Shown here one piece after another: positions 10,362 to 21,144 of a stretch of DNA of 64,000 nucleotides. This stretch comes from Macrothele yani (Eukaryota; Arthropoda; Arachnida; Araneae; Macrothelidae), in NCBI GenBank assembly GCA_039090855.1, contig CM076996.1, forward strand, positions 45,660,469 through 45,724,468, in the 5' to 3' direction. The notes under the pieces are model-generated. The model had not been told where the DNA came from and did no database searches. It was given only the letters and a program-made list of their open reading frames with translations. Each line of letters opens with the position of its first letter. The stretch's first letter is position 1. The translations under genes were made by a program, and so were the position numbers.

Positions 10362-10440
10362 GATGGTGACGTGCTGCCAAGCGTCACCCTTGGCAGCACG
10401 TCACCATCAGCCAGTCCATGCTGAGGACGAAGTTCTCAAT
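10362..10440. repeat. Perfect 20-bp hairpin and local duplication
   Basis: Arms 10362-10381 and 10389-10408 are exact reverse complements (GATGGTGACGTGCTGCCAAG) with a 7-nt loop. The next 30 bp (about 10411-10440) repeat 10265-10295. The other copies of this element have only the left arm, so the rest was added by copying nearby sequence, once inverted and once direct. Confidence 0.85.
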
Positions 10441-11003
10441 CGCCCGAGAAGGTCCCACACGTGTTCGATTGGATTTAGGTCCGGGGACCTTGCGGGCCAA
10501 TCCATACGTTAAATATCTTCACTCTCCAACAGCTCTGCGACAGCCACTGTACGATGAGGTGTAGTGTTGTCATCCATGAAGAGGAACTCATTAACCACAG
10601 CACCTCTAAACAGACGCTCGTGAGGCAGGAGAACCTCGGTACAATAGCGGACACCAGTGACTGAACCTCCTTGGAAGATGTGGAGGTCAGTACGGCTACC
10701 AAGCATGATACCGCCCCAAACGAGAATTCCGCCACCTCCAAACCGGTCCCTTTCGATGATGTTGGAGGTGCGATTGCGTGTTCCCTGGTCTCTCCAGATG
10801 TGTATACGTCCAGAATCGCTCGTCAGACTAAATCGGCTCTCATCCGTAAAGAGAACTCGACCCCATTGCTGATGTATCCAGTTCTTGTGTTCCTGGCACC
10901 ACAGAAACCGTCATCTCCGATGAGCAGGCGTTAATGGCACACACCGTACTGGTCGTCGTGCAAATAGACCACCTTTGTGCAGTCTCCTGGCCACGGTAAA
11001 ACG

Positions 11004-11808
11004 TTGTTCTTTCGATGAATGCCATCCGTAAGGATGTCCATCTGCTCGGTTATCATGGACGTGCTGCCGCCCACAAGCCTTTGATCACCAAGTCCAATAG
11101 CGCTGCTCGGCTAACGTGGTGCAAAGAACGTCGACAGTGGACCGTTGAATAGTGGAAACAGGTTCTCTAATGCGACGAATCAAAATCACCCTCTACCGTT
11201 CGGATGGCAGGGTCTGGGTTTGGGGTCTGCCTAAAGAACGCCTCCTGCCGGAATGTATTGTGCCAACTGTGAAGTTCGGCGGCGGTGGAATTGTGCTATG
11301 GGGGTGTTTCTCCTGGTATGGCACAGGACCCTTGGTCGCAATTCCTGGTAGACTCAACGCCGATACCTACTGCACCATTTTGGATGACCATGCGCTTCCT
11401 ACGTTGTGGCAGTTTTACGGGGTGGACCCATGTTACTTTCAGGATGACAATGCCACCTGTCATTTTGCAAGGTCCACCATGGCTTGGTATGGTGACAATA
11501 GGGTTAATCGAATGGACTGGCCTGCACAGAGAACGGACCTTAACCCTATCGAACACCTCTGGAACGAGTTGGAGCGTCGACTTAAGGGGTGCCCCCACCG
11601 TCCGAAATCGGTGAAGGAACTGACCTGTCTTCTCCAAGCCGAGTGGAAGAAAATACCGCTAGCCGTCGTACAACGCCTGGTTGAGAGTATGCCCCGGAGG
11701 GTCGCAGCTGTAATCGCCGCTCGTGGAGGGTCCACCAACTATTGAAGGTGAATAAACTTCGTTTTCCTTTGCTATCACAGGTGCCCAATTACTTGTTGGT
11801 AGAAAGTG
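11004..11808 (+). pseudogene. Tc1-like element family B, copy 1, 3' half
   Basis: The frame 11152-11745 carries most of a DDE domain: [52 protein letters not shown] (second Asp), [17 protein letters not shown] (Glu) and a complete C-terminus [18 protein letters not shown]. The first catalytic Asp region near 11165 is mutated (TNQNHPL where SDESRF-like is expected). The right TIR ends at 11808 (CACTTTCTACCAACAAGTAA reversed) before TA 11809-11810. The 5' end is missing: it starts at about 11003, fused to a family A remnant. A full-length copy is at 48299-49516. Confidence 0.9.
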
Positions 11809-11814
11809 TATATA

Positions 11815-12040
11815 TCGAGGAAATAAATCAGCGTACAAAACTTTGCTGGAGAGCTTTTGGAAGAAATGCTACAATCTTCAAGAGCAATATGTCATTATGT
11901 CTTAAAAGAATAGTGTTTAATCAATGCATCCTTCCAGGTCTTACGTATGGAGCAGATGCGTGGATCTTAACTAAAAAGGGCATTCAAAGGCTGCAGACAA
12001 CTGAAAAGAAGAATGGACAAACTTGTACGAATTTTTAACA
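11815..12040 (+). pseudogene. Non-LTR retroelement RT C-terminal part, segment 1
   Basis: The frame 11822-12010 reads EINQRTKLCWRAFGRNATIF, CLKRIVFNQCILPGLTYGAD and WILTKKGIQRLQTTEK. This is the conserved region just after the reverse transcriptase domain of arthropod non-LTR elements (the LPVLTYGAETW-type motif). The coding sequence continues 3.1 kb later at about 15133. The upstream RT core is absent, and the left edge directly abuts the family B right end. Confidence 0.75.
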
Positions 12041-12049
12041 GAAAGTTGC

Positions 12050-13440
12050 ATAAGTAAAAAATATAGCATAAAAAGTAGAATTGAATTCCTTAAAAAACTA
12101 AAAAATATTCAAATTCCTGATTCTGAGAAGTTTATAACGGCACGTATATGGATATAATAGCTTTGTATCCAAATATTCCAATAACACAAGAAATTTCAAT
12201 TAGTATAAGGAAATTAACTGAACAAAATGAATTATCAAAAGATCAAATTAATGAAATAGAAAAAGTGTTAAAATATATATTTCAAAAAATAATTATTTTG
12301 AATATAATGGAAAAATGTATCTCCAAAAAAAGGGCGGTCCAATGGGATCGCCCTTATCAACTTTATTTGCAGAAATAATTTTGCAGGATATTGAAGAAAA
12401 AGTGGTGGAAAAATAATTGATAATCCAATAACTTATGAGATATGTGGACGATTTTTTTAAATCTCAAATATGAATGAACAAGAGCTACAGAAATTCGCAA
12501 CTAAATACACAGAACAATATGATTCCATAAAGCTAACAGTTCAAGTTGGAAATCAACAAGTCCTATTTTTAGATGTAATGGTAATCAAAACAAAATCAAG
12601 ACTAAAATATAAGGTATATACAAAGCCTGAGCAAGTACCCATATTGATACCTAAATAGTCTTATCATCCTGAGAAACAAAAAAGAAATGCATTATATACT
12701 TTAATAAGTAGAGCATTCACACATTCCAGTGAAAAAACGATATAGACAGGAAGAAATATCAAGAATAAAGACAATGACTATGAATTTTGAAAATGCAATA
12801 CAATATGTTAACAATTTAATTAAGAATTATAAAAGAAAAATGTTTCAATAAAGGAAAAAAAGGAAAAATTGTAAAAAAAGAAGATAGAAAACTATATGTA
12901 AGTGATTTTCCTTACATACCTCAAACTAGTGAGCGATTGAATAATACTTTTGGAAAATATAGAAAAGGTTTGGAACATAAGGTGAACACTATAGGAACAT
13001 TAGTAAATAACACAAAACAGAAACAAAATATTATGAACCAAACAGGGGTATATACGATACCTTTACATAAGGATAGACAAACTCGAGTAAAAACAAAAAT
13101 TAGAAAAAAAATGTATTATTACGGATCTACAAAGAACAGATTAAAAAATAGAACAAAACAGCATGAAAGAAACTGGAGAAGAAAAGAAAAGACAACAGCG
13201 ATGATACAGTATTGTACAAAAGAAAATATGGAGCCACAATTTGAAGAAGTAAAAATAGAAAGCAAACATAAAAATGAATGGGGATTGAAATACTCAGAAT
13301 CACTTAGTATCGATAAAATAGAAAAAAAAAGCTTGTAATATTCATGATCCATATATAATACCAGATGTGTGGAAGGATTTAATAAAAACAGAAAGGAGAA
13401 ATATTAAATATTAATTAATGCTTAATCATGTGGAAATGGT
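12050..13440 (+). pseudogene. Penelope-like retroelement, RT plus GIY-YIG remnant
   Basis: AT-rich and broken into several frames. In order: DIIALYPNIPITQEI (RT), YLQKKGGPMGSPLSTLFAEI near 12315-12380, YVDDF near 12435, FLDVMVIKTKSRLKYKVYTK near 12570, then at 13036-13338 GVYTIPL, YYYGSTKNRLKNRTKQHERN and SESLSI. The last group is the GIY-YIG endonuclease pattern with its Arg-containing helix. RT followed by GIY-YIG is the defining order of Penelope-like elements. The element lies between the two halves of the non-LTR element, so it is a nested insertion. At least four disruptions make it inactive. Confidence 0.8.
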
Positions 13441-13520
13441 GATCTTAGATGAAAAAACACAGAAAGAAATCATAGATGGCGACACAAACTAAAGACAACT
13501 GAAATTACGTATGACCGCAC

Positions 13521-14460
13521 CAGAGTTGGGCAGGAATGTATTACGAAGTAATGGAAGTACAGATTAAAATTAACATGTAATGAATTACAAGGTAATCCCA
13601 AGTATGGTTTGCACAAGGTAGTGGAATTAATCTGTAATGCATTACAATGAAGAGGATATAATTCAGTTATTTAATAATGCCATTCCAACGCAATGGAATT
13701 ATTTGGTAATGAAATTACACAATTTGCAAATAATAATTACATACTAATATTTTATAGAAATGTACGTGTGCTAAAAGCTATGTCTAGAAAAGTCGGCCAT
13801 GTAACATAGCAGACAGAGACCGAAGTGTCGTGTAGAATCTAGAATGTTCTAGAAGCGGTAAGAATGGGTTAGACGTTATGTTCTTGTTCTTTGTTGAAGA
13901 CTAAGATGAATTGTTCGTTGTTGAAGACTAAGATGAATTGTTCTTTGTTAAAGACTAAGATCACATCCAACGGCATTGATCTTTCTTTCATTTTTGTACT
14001 ATTCTCTAACCGAAATAAACATCCCATTCGCACTTACTTCATATGTATTATTTCGTCCAAATCACTTTACTTGCGGCGAAGACGGGGCAACTACTCATGC
14101 CATACACGTACTACCAAGGTACTTAGAAGGCGTACAATCTCCAATAGGCCTACCTACATAAACGCATTTGAGGTCCGAGGGGGGGGGGCAATTGTCAAAT
14201 AACCTACACAACGCGTACGGGTGTACTGGTTGCTGGTTTATTCACGTTGTATTCTTACCTATAAGTTAGTGGTTAATTACCAACATATACTTACCCATTA
14301 CGATTATAATGGGTAACTGCTACATGTCATTACAATTACCATGTAATTCTAATGACCAGTTCAGAATTACCATGTCATGGTAACGCTAAGTTCTTGTTCC
14401 CACTGCCATTACGCTTTAATGCATTACCGATTAATTCAATTACGATTTTCCCCAACTCTG
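13521..14460. mobile_element. Non-autonomous hAT-type element
   Basis: It begins CAGAGTTGGGCAGGAATGTA and ends in the reverse complement of CAGAGTTGGGGAAAATCGTA. Direct repeats of 8 bp with one mismatch flank it (GACCGCAC at 13513-13520, GGCCGCAC at 14461-14468), the size made by hAT transposases. The inner DNA is rich in TAATGCATTAC-like words near both ends. No transposase frame is present. Three partial 27-bp tandem copies around GAAGACTAAGATGAATTGTT lie at about 13876-13960. Confidence 0.75.
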
Positions 14461-14918
14461 GGCCGCACGTAGTAATCGCCCGTGGAGACAAAAAAGAAAA
14501 CCCTTAGTAAGACCATGATCGCCCAGGAAACATGTGCTTGAATTGAGACAGTGTGGAGTTGGTGATTTTTTGATGACGTACACGAAGATGAAACGAAAGG
14601 CCTCAAAAGGTGTAAGAGTTTGGATTATCGGATGATTACAGCACAGGATGTATGTTTTTTTTATTTTGTGTGTGAAGTTTTGACAAACTGGAATTTGGAA
14701 TAATGAAGGCTGGATTTTCTGAATTTTTTTAAAAACTGTGAGCAGTGCATAGAAATTGACATTTCTGTTTGGATGAATTAATAAACTGGTGCATCGAATG
14801 AAACTTTTTGAAGACTTAAAAGCAATATCGTTCAATTTAGTGCATATATAAAGAATGAATTTTAATTATTAATTAAATTTAAATTGTGTAAATAATGTTG
14901 GAAATAAATTGAATGAAA

Positions 14919-15046
14919 TTGGAAATACAATAGTGAAAGCCATTGGACATTAAATGGCACTCACTATTGTATTTCCAAGTTATTCAATATTTCTCAAATC
15001 CGGACTCTCAAAACAGTGACATTTTGAGAGTCCGGATTTGAGAAAT
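14919..15046. repeat. Two consecutive near-perfect hairpins
   Basis: Hairpin 1 has 18-bp arms, TTGGAAATACAATAGTGA (14919-14936) and its complement at 14961-14978, plus an inner GCCATT/AATGGC stem. Hairpin 2 has perfect 25-bp arms at 14989-15013 and 15022-15046 with an 8-nt loop. They lie just before the second part of the non-LTR element. They could be a MITE remnant, templated inversions or a small-RNA-like precursor; sequence alone does not decide. Confidence 0.8.
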
Positions 15047-15132
15047 TTCACACCAATAATGTGTATAAAGGCAGAGTATTGGTATGGGAAATCTCTATGG
15101 TAGAGAAATACCAAAACCACTTTAAGCAGATA

Positions 15133-15480
15133 ATTTATGCATGGAGAAACGCATACTTGGTGTAACCAGGAAAGATAAGAAGAGGAACTCGTGGACAAGG
15201 AAAATGACAAAAGTAGAAAACATCATGATCAGAGTAAAATTCCAGAAATGGCAATGGGCTGGACGTTTTACCGGCCATAAGAACGAGCCACTGATGGACA
15301 ACCGAAATTTTAGACTAGATACCAAGGGACAGAAAAATACCCAGAATAAGACCACGTGGAAGATGGATGGATCAAATTCGAAAGCATGCCGGAGTAACAT
15401 GGAGGAGACAGGCCCAAGACAGATAGTTGTGGAAGCAACTTGGGGACACCTTCATCCAGCAGTGGATTGACAATGGTTGA
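15133..15480 (+). pseudogene. Non-LTR retroelement C-terminus, segment 2
   Basis: The frame 15141-15470 reads MEKRILGVTRKDKKRNSWTR, KWQWAGRFTGHKNEP and, after NKTTWKMDGSNSKACRSNM, a GPRQIVVEATWGHLHPAVD ending. This matches the terminal part of many arthropod non-LTR ORF2 proteins, including the WQWAGH-like motif and the final WxQLGEAYIQQ-like stretch in a neighbouring frame. It continues segment 1 (11815-12040), ends near a TGACAATGATGAATATATAT microsatellite-like tail, and is a pseudogene. Confidence 0.75.
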
Positions 15481-16339
15481 CAATGATGAATATATATATA
15501 TGTATATATTTGACGAAGTTACTTTGGTAGTCAGACACTTTAGTGCCCCGTTACAGCGGTTCATGCTGCTGAAGGCATTTGAAGCGTACAGCAGTGAAAT
15601 GTTCCAAAGTTAATACGTTGGCCACTGATTATTAACATTGATGAGCTGTTCGAGTGATGTGCCTTAGACACCAATAAAGACCCTTCGTTTCTGTAGGTAG
15701 ACTACTTTCTGTTGGAAGTTAGAAAGCTTAATATTGCTCATTGTTATCCGGAGCATAACGTTAAGAAGCTTGTAGCGTAAAAGTCTCTTTGACTTCTACG
15801 CTGTTTTAACACATCAATACACTAGGAAATAGTTCCTAAATGAAAGAAAACCTTAACGGCCAGACGAAGCAACAGAAGTCAACTTACGGAAACACTTTAT
15901 TCAGGCTGTAGAAGACACTTCCATCTGAACGATAACATCACAATGTACTCCACACACCATACATGATCACAACACTCCTTTCAATAATCACCAGTTTACA
16001 ATACAACGCTCTCGTACAACGCTCTTAATAATCGCTCTCTTCACCCCCCCAAGCAATAGAACAGTCGTCGTTTTTACCTCTTGCTCTTATCTTATATCAG
16101 ACATACGTGTCCATTCAACCTCAAATGTGTTGCCAAACGTATTCGTTTGAGAGAAAAGATATTTCGTTAAGCGTGAAGAATACTGAGAATAAACTCAAGA
16201 TTTACATAGGGAAATAAACTAAAAAAGGAAAGTTAATCTAGAATATACGTCACAAGCTCCAGTGTTCTAGGCACCACAGATGCACGATAAGTAACGTTTG
16301 AAGGTACAAACTTTCAAGCCCCTAGCAAAAATACAAGTT
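15481..16339. other. Non-coding; an LTR-like poly(A) module
   Basis: No gene. An AATAAAGACCC string lies near 15674. Its setting resembles the AATAAA-containing pieces at 2800 and 27180, but I cannot delimit an element. A cytosine run is at about 16044. Confidence 0.35.
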
Positions 16340-17610
16340 CACTCTTTGCCAAAAAAAAAAAAAAAAAAACGAAGCACCCGGGAAAGTCGTTCGATACTGA
16401 TGAAACTCCGCAAGCAAGTACTTCAGCGCCGAATATGCAAATGATTAAAAAATACCGACCAATGACGAAATAGTGCTCTGCCACAGAGCATGGGAACCAA
16501 ACATCAAGGATGGTATATCAAAAGCAGAGCTCGCACGCAGGAACAATTGTGACACGGACTGTGAGGATGCCTCGACGTCGGATCCGTGCACACAAAGAGC
16601 AGTTCAATGAGTTTGAGAGAAGCCGGTTGGGGTCAATTCGCCGCATCGCCAGGAATTTGGGTAGAGGAGCGACGCGGTAATCGGATTCAAGAGTGCACAA
16701 CCCGGCGGAACGCGGGCAGTGGACAGCCGAGGACAAAGACAGAACGCGAAGATCGAGCCTCACGAACACAACCGAATGCGTCGCGCTCAACCAGCCGTGG
16801 CCAATCTGGCCATGTTGTATCGTCTACAGGTACGAAAGTGGCCATCCGGACAGTTGCCAGACGACTTGCGACACGAGGACTATATTTGAGGCCACACCGC
16901 CCCCTACCACTAACCAGCAATCATCGCCGGCACTGGTTGCAGTGTCGTCGAGCCCGATCAACGTGGGAAAGTTTCCAGTGGCATCGTGTTGTCGTCCTCA
17001 GTGATGAGTCACGGTTTGCACTTGGCGTGGATGACCAGCGCATACGTGTCTGGAGACGTGACAGCCATCGCACGGATCTTGCGTTTACCGTGGAACACAA
17101 GACTCAACGGTACGTTGACGATATTCTACGACCTGTTGTGTTTCCATCCCTGGCGCCGCATCACCGAGCAATTTTTCGAGAGGATAATGCCCGGCCACAC
17201 ACGGTATGGCTCTCCCAGAACTTCCTCCGTAATGTCGACACCCTTCCATGGCCAGCCCGACCTCTCATATATTGAACATGTTTGGGACATGATGGGACGC
17301 CACCTACAACCATCCCGGTATATCGGCGAACTGACCTTTGGACACCATCTGGCATGCTATACTTTAGGACAGTATCCGGGAACTGTATGAATCTATGTCA
17401 CGCCAGGTAACCGCTTGTATCCGAGCCAGAGGTGTCGCCACAACGTGCTGATTTATTCCACTCGTGCAGCTGTTTATTCGAATAATGTCCCAAGCTCTGG
17501 AATTACAATCATTTCTCTTTCCTACACATGTACGAGTACATTGCAAATACCAATTTTCATACATATTGAATGATTCCTTCTGGGTGCTTCGTTCTTTTTG
17601 GGAAAGAGTG
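16340..17610 (+). mobile_element. Tc1-like element family E
   Basis: The left end CACTCTTTGCCAAAAA (16340) and right end, reversed CACTCTTTCCCAAAAAGAAC (17610), share the motif CGAAGCACCC after the A-tract. TA follows at 17611-17612; the left TA has become TT. The transposase starts at ATG 16567 (MPRRRIRAHKEQFNEFERSR) and shifts frame more than once. VVVLSDESRFALGVDDQRIR (first Asp) and FREDNARPHT (second Asp) are intact in the 16586-17275 frame. A deletion near 17260 removes the DLNPI residues just before IEHVWDMMGRHL, which continues in another frame. 1271 bp, inactive. Confidence 0.88.
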
Positions 17611-17954
17611 TATATTCATTAAAAATATTATAACACCCATAACTCTGCTCTTTCATTAATATGAAAAAGTGTAAACTTCACTTGAAGACTTCGTTTTAGG
17701 TGAAAGGGCCCCATCCAGTGTGATAATGTCTGACGCCACATGAAATGAGAGCAGCCAGAAGGATAACCAAGCAGTAACCTCACTCTCAGCGATATTTAAA
17801 TATGACAAAAACTGCTTTTCAGTATTCAAATGTACGTATGTAGGGCAATAAATAGGGTGAAATTGTCCAGATCATTCTGTCGTTTATCCAGAACGAAAAT
17901 TCATTCTCCTTGGGTAACTCTTTTTGTTTTCTGGGTTTAGTGATCACCATGAGC

Positions 17955-18178
17955 AACTCAGGCTATATAAGCAGTCCCCTAGCCGCTCCGCTGGCTTATG
18001 ATCTAGGCGCTGGCTTATGATCATTCGTCCATAATGAGTTCGGGCTCGATTTCCGGTGAAGCATGGATGTTGTGTTTGGCTTTCTCCTTTCCCTGGAACC
18101 AGTGGCCCTAAATTACGCACGAACGGCTGCTTATAGCCCATCGAGTTGCCCACGGTAGTCGTTAAATCTTCAATTAAA
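17955..18178 (+). repeat. SINE copy, diverged
   Basis: Same family as 9741-9961. The B-box region is degraded to GGGCTCGATTTCC, with CCCTGGAACCAGTGGCCCTA and GCTTATAGCCCATCGAGTTG in the body and an A-rich tail at 18170-18182. GCTGGCTTATGATC is duplicated in tandem near 17990-18020. Confidence 0.8.
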
Positions 18179-18181
18179 AAA

Positions 18182-18350
18182 ACAGCAGTCTCCCATCCCT
18201 AATTTAGAAGCCAGTGGTCGCAAAATGAACGGAGTCAGCGCCATCGGACAAACACACCACCCATGCCCAGCCCGGAACTCGAATCCAAGCCCATCTCGGA
18301 AGAATGGTCAGAAGCCAACGTGGCAAACCACTCAGCCACCGGGACAGCTG
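18182..18350 (-). repeat. SINE copy in inverted orientation to its neighbour
   Basis: It matches the SINE family in reverse (TCCCTAATTTAGAAGCCAGT, ACTCGAATCC as the B-box complement, and ACCACTCAGCCACCGGG as the head). Its tail meets the tail of the 17955-18178 copy, so the two form a tail-to-tail inverted pair that could fold into a long hairpin. Confidence 0.75.
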
Positions 18351-19119
18351 TAACTCTCTCAGAAGGGGAACAGGGAACTGCAAAAAGTTGAGAATCTATT
18401 TCTTTGATGTGCAAGCACACTTATACAGTACAGGAATTCCGTAGAATATTCCTTTTTTCTAACTGGTCGTACAAAATGTGATATTAAAAAAATGCTCAAC
18501 TTTAATAAAAGAGTGTTTAAGATTACACATCTGTGAAAGTTTTGCAACAATATCAAGGAGTCAAATAAACACTACATTACTAATATAATTTAGCCATAAT
18601 ACTTTTTATTACTATTGCACGTGTAAAAAAGAAAGCAAATCATTTGATAAGGCATAACAAAAATCAGAACTCGTACCCAAATTAGATTTCTGTAAGACAA
18701 AAACAAAAATTACTCCTGGACGTCTTGTATGGCATTCGTTCCCACAGTAATAATGTGCACATAAATACGTGCTCACATAAACAAAAACCTGTCTTATTAC
18801 ACTCCAAAATATCACAAAAGCAAATTACAAGTTTGAAACACAACACCGTGTTTTCAGAATACATCAATACGTTTTTGGCAAAATTCAACACACAAGGAAA
18901 CTAAAAAATAAATAAAATAAAAATAAAAATTTGAATAAAACAAAACAAAAATAAAATTAAGAATACTGGAGCAACAAGACGATTTATCATATCTTAAATT
19001 CTTAAGGATCGCTTGATATTTATGAAAACCATAAAAAAGTACCTATTTTTTTATTCAAGAAATTTAACAGTTACTGATTTCTAAATCAAATATACAATGA
19101 TTTTTCATTTTTGCACAAA
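18351..19119. other. AT-rich non-coding
   Basis: Nothing recognised; a poor A/T-rich stretch lies at 18900-18960. Confidence 0.5.
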
Positions 19120-19762
19120 ATTTGAGCTGTTATTGATATTAAATTTTACTGAAAAGTCAACATGCACGGGAAGATCGATCAAGTCATCATTCACAAAATG
19201 CTCAAAAAGTTGCATAAGTTAACTCACTCTTAGGTCAAAACTGACATTTACTTCAGGTGCTCCAAAAAATCTAAAATGTGGGGGAGGACGATCTAACACA
19301 GCTGGCAAAATTTCATATCATTCACGTCCAAGTAACAATACGGCTCCACCACTGCTGTCATCAGATACATTATCCGTACTATCATAAAATTCACTTATTT
19401 GAGTATCATTGCCGGATTCACTAATACTAAAATTACCTCGTATCATCCAATTCGCTTGCATCATCCGATTCCATAACGCATGGAAACAGAAAAAAAAAAC
19501 CCAGCAAACCTTTTGCCCAAAACAACAAACCATGTATCATCCGCAAAGAAATACAAAATTCTGCCGACAATCGCAGAGATATACTCTATAATAACACACA
19601 TACATGCTTAGTGCTGCTATTTAGTGTTATGGGCACGAAAAATCAGTTGTGTTTGCACTATTCAGTACGTCAATTCTTAAACACTTCAGCCCGGCAACAT
19701 TACGGGCGCAGGAAATAATGATACAGCAACCCATAACATTGACGGGAGCAGCCCTTAAGGGG
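19120..19762 (-). pseudogene. piggyBac-like 5' end remnant
   Basis: Read on the minus strand, TTAA (19763-19766) is followed by CCCCTTAAGGGCTGCTCCCG and then GCGCCCGTAATGTTGCCGGG. This is the style of piggyBac ends (TTAA target, C-rich start, repeated GCGCCCG-like words). About 230 bp in, a frame reads MIRGNFSISESGNDTQISEF then YDSTDNVSDDSSGG, the acidic Ser-rich N-terminus usual for piggyBac transposases. Further on a degraded FEHFVNDDLIDL may be the start of the next conserved domain. The catalytic domain is absent. Confidence 0.45.
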
Positions 19763-19862
19763 TTAATCGTCATACAATAATTCGGATGCATAAGCATTTA
19801 TTCTTCTAACAAAAATGAATGATTGAACAGTTTATTGGTTGTGATGAGCAAATTGTTAAATA

Positions 19863-21140
19863 CACTGCTGTCCACAGAACTTTAGGACTAACACTAAATC
19901 TGACTATTACAGTGGGTTCTGGAATTAAAAGAGCTTACAACATATACTCAGGAGTGCGGTGTAACGTATGAAGACATTCCATGATGTGCAGCCTGTATGC
20001 AAATTAGCTATCAGGACGTGACAGCTGCTGAGGATTTATGTAGGCAGGAGGTCGAGTCGTGTCTCATATGAGTTCATTCCTTGTCTTACGTGATTCATCG
20101 ACGGAGCAAGAAACCGTCTCTGAAGTAATAAAAAGGATGTCTCCAAGACATCATATGAAGTATGGAGGATTTTACCCGAAGCAGAATTATCAGCAAGCTC
20201 AAAGAAGGCCGGTCTGTGACCGATGTCTCCAGAGAGTTTGATGTACCATACAACACAATGTCACGGCTTCGGTCAATGTTCATGCGGTAGAACCACTGGC
20301 AGATGTTTTGCTGGAAATCATTGCCGCTGTACGAGCCAGAGGGATGACCGTTATCGGGCCATAATGGCAAAACAGAGTAGGAAAAGTACAACAGGCCTGT
20401 TGGCTGTCTTCAATAAAGCACAGGTGTGCGAATTTCATGTCAAAATATGTCAAGACGTCTAAACGCAAAAAGACTATAAGCTCGGAAACTCGTACGCTTT
20501 CTACCACTATCCAGGGCGCATAGTACAGCCTGCCATTAGTGGTGCATATTCTGTAATGACTGGTATTCAGACTATTAGGCAAATCTAATGCTCAAAGATG
20601 AAAGCCGCTTTAGTGTTTCGTCGAATTCCAAGAAGCGTCAATTGATTTGGAGGAAACGTGGTACTGTGCATGATGCGGGGATCATTGTTGAAAGGGACAG
20701 ATATGAAGAAAAGGGTGCCATGATGTACCTAGACACCTCTTCAAACGACTGAATTGTAGGTGATAGGTCAAGGGGCAATCACCCGGCATCAGTACTGCAA
20801 TGATGTGATTCTTCTTGCTGTTGGCGCAGATTTTAGTTTCATAGACGTTACGTGATGCTGTGGGCGGAGATTTTAGTTTTATAGATGATAACTCCCGTGC
20901 GCATCGCACAACGGCTGTGAATTAACTACTGACTAATAAAACTATCTATCAGATACAGTGGCTAGGGAGCATCCCTGATCTCAAACCAATCAAGCTTACA
21001 TGATACGGTCTGACGATACATGCTGCGCAAAGGAATGCCCAACCAGAATCAATTCCAACACTTATCAGGACTCTCCAGCACGAGAGAGACAATTTACTCC
21101 AAAACCTCCTAGGTGCTAAGCACGTCACATCGGTGTCAAA
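19863..21140 (+). pseudogene. Tc1-like element family F, heavily decayed
   Basis: The left end CACTGCTGTCCACAGAACTT (19863) follows TA at 19861-19862. HTH remnants lie at 20060-20280. A catalytic stretch starts near 20588 (MLKDESRFSVSSNSKKRQLI, with the first Asp region changed from SDESRF). Near 20880, IDDNSRAHRTTAVN carries the second Asp. GSIPDLKPIKL near 20965 is the Glu region with Glu replaced by Lys. NPAH-type C-terminal residues are found up to about 21110. No right TIR was found; a foldback begins directly after. Confidence 0.65.
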
Positions 21141-21144
21141 ATCA

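Larger units (their letters stand above)
9735..11003 (-). pseudogene. Tc1-like element family A, copy 2, 5'-truncated
   Basis: The 3' TIR begins at 9735 (CATTGG, TA at 9733-9734), is interrupted by a SINE, and resumes at 9973 with TCTGCAAAAATTAAGGACGA. The minus strand encodes VLVWGGIMLGSRTDLHIFQ, MDDNTTPHRTVAVAELLES (second Asp), RPQGP-type residues of the SPDLNPI region and, further on, the TDESRF block near 10840. Homology stops at about 11003 in the middle of the RFTVARR region, where a different Tc1 element begins in the opposite orientation. A 20-bp templated inversion and a local duplication disturb 10362-10440. Confidence 0.8.
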
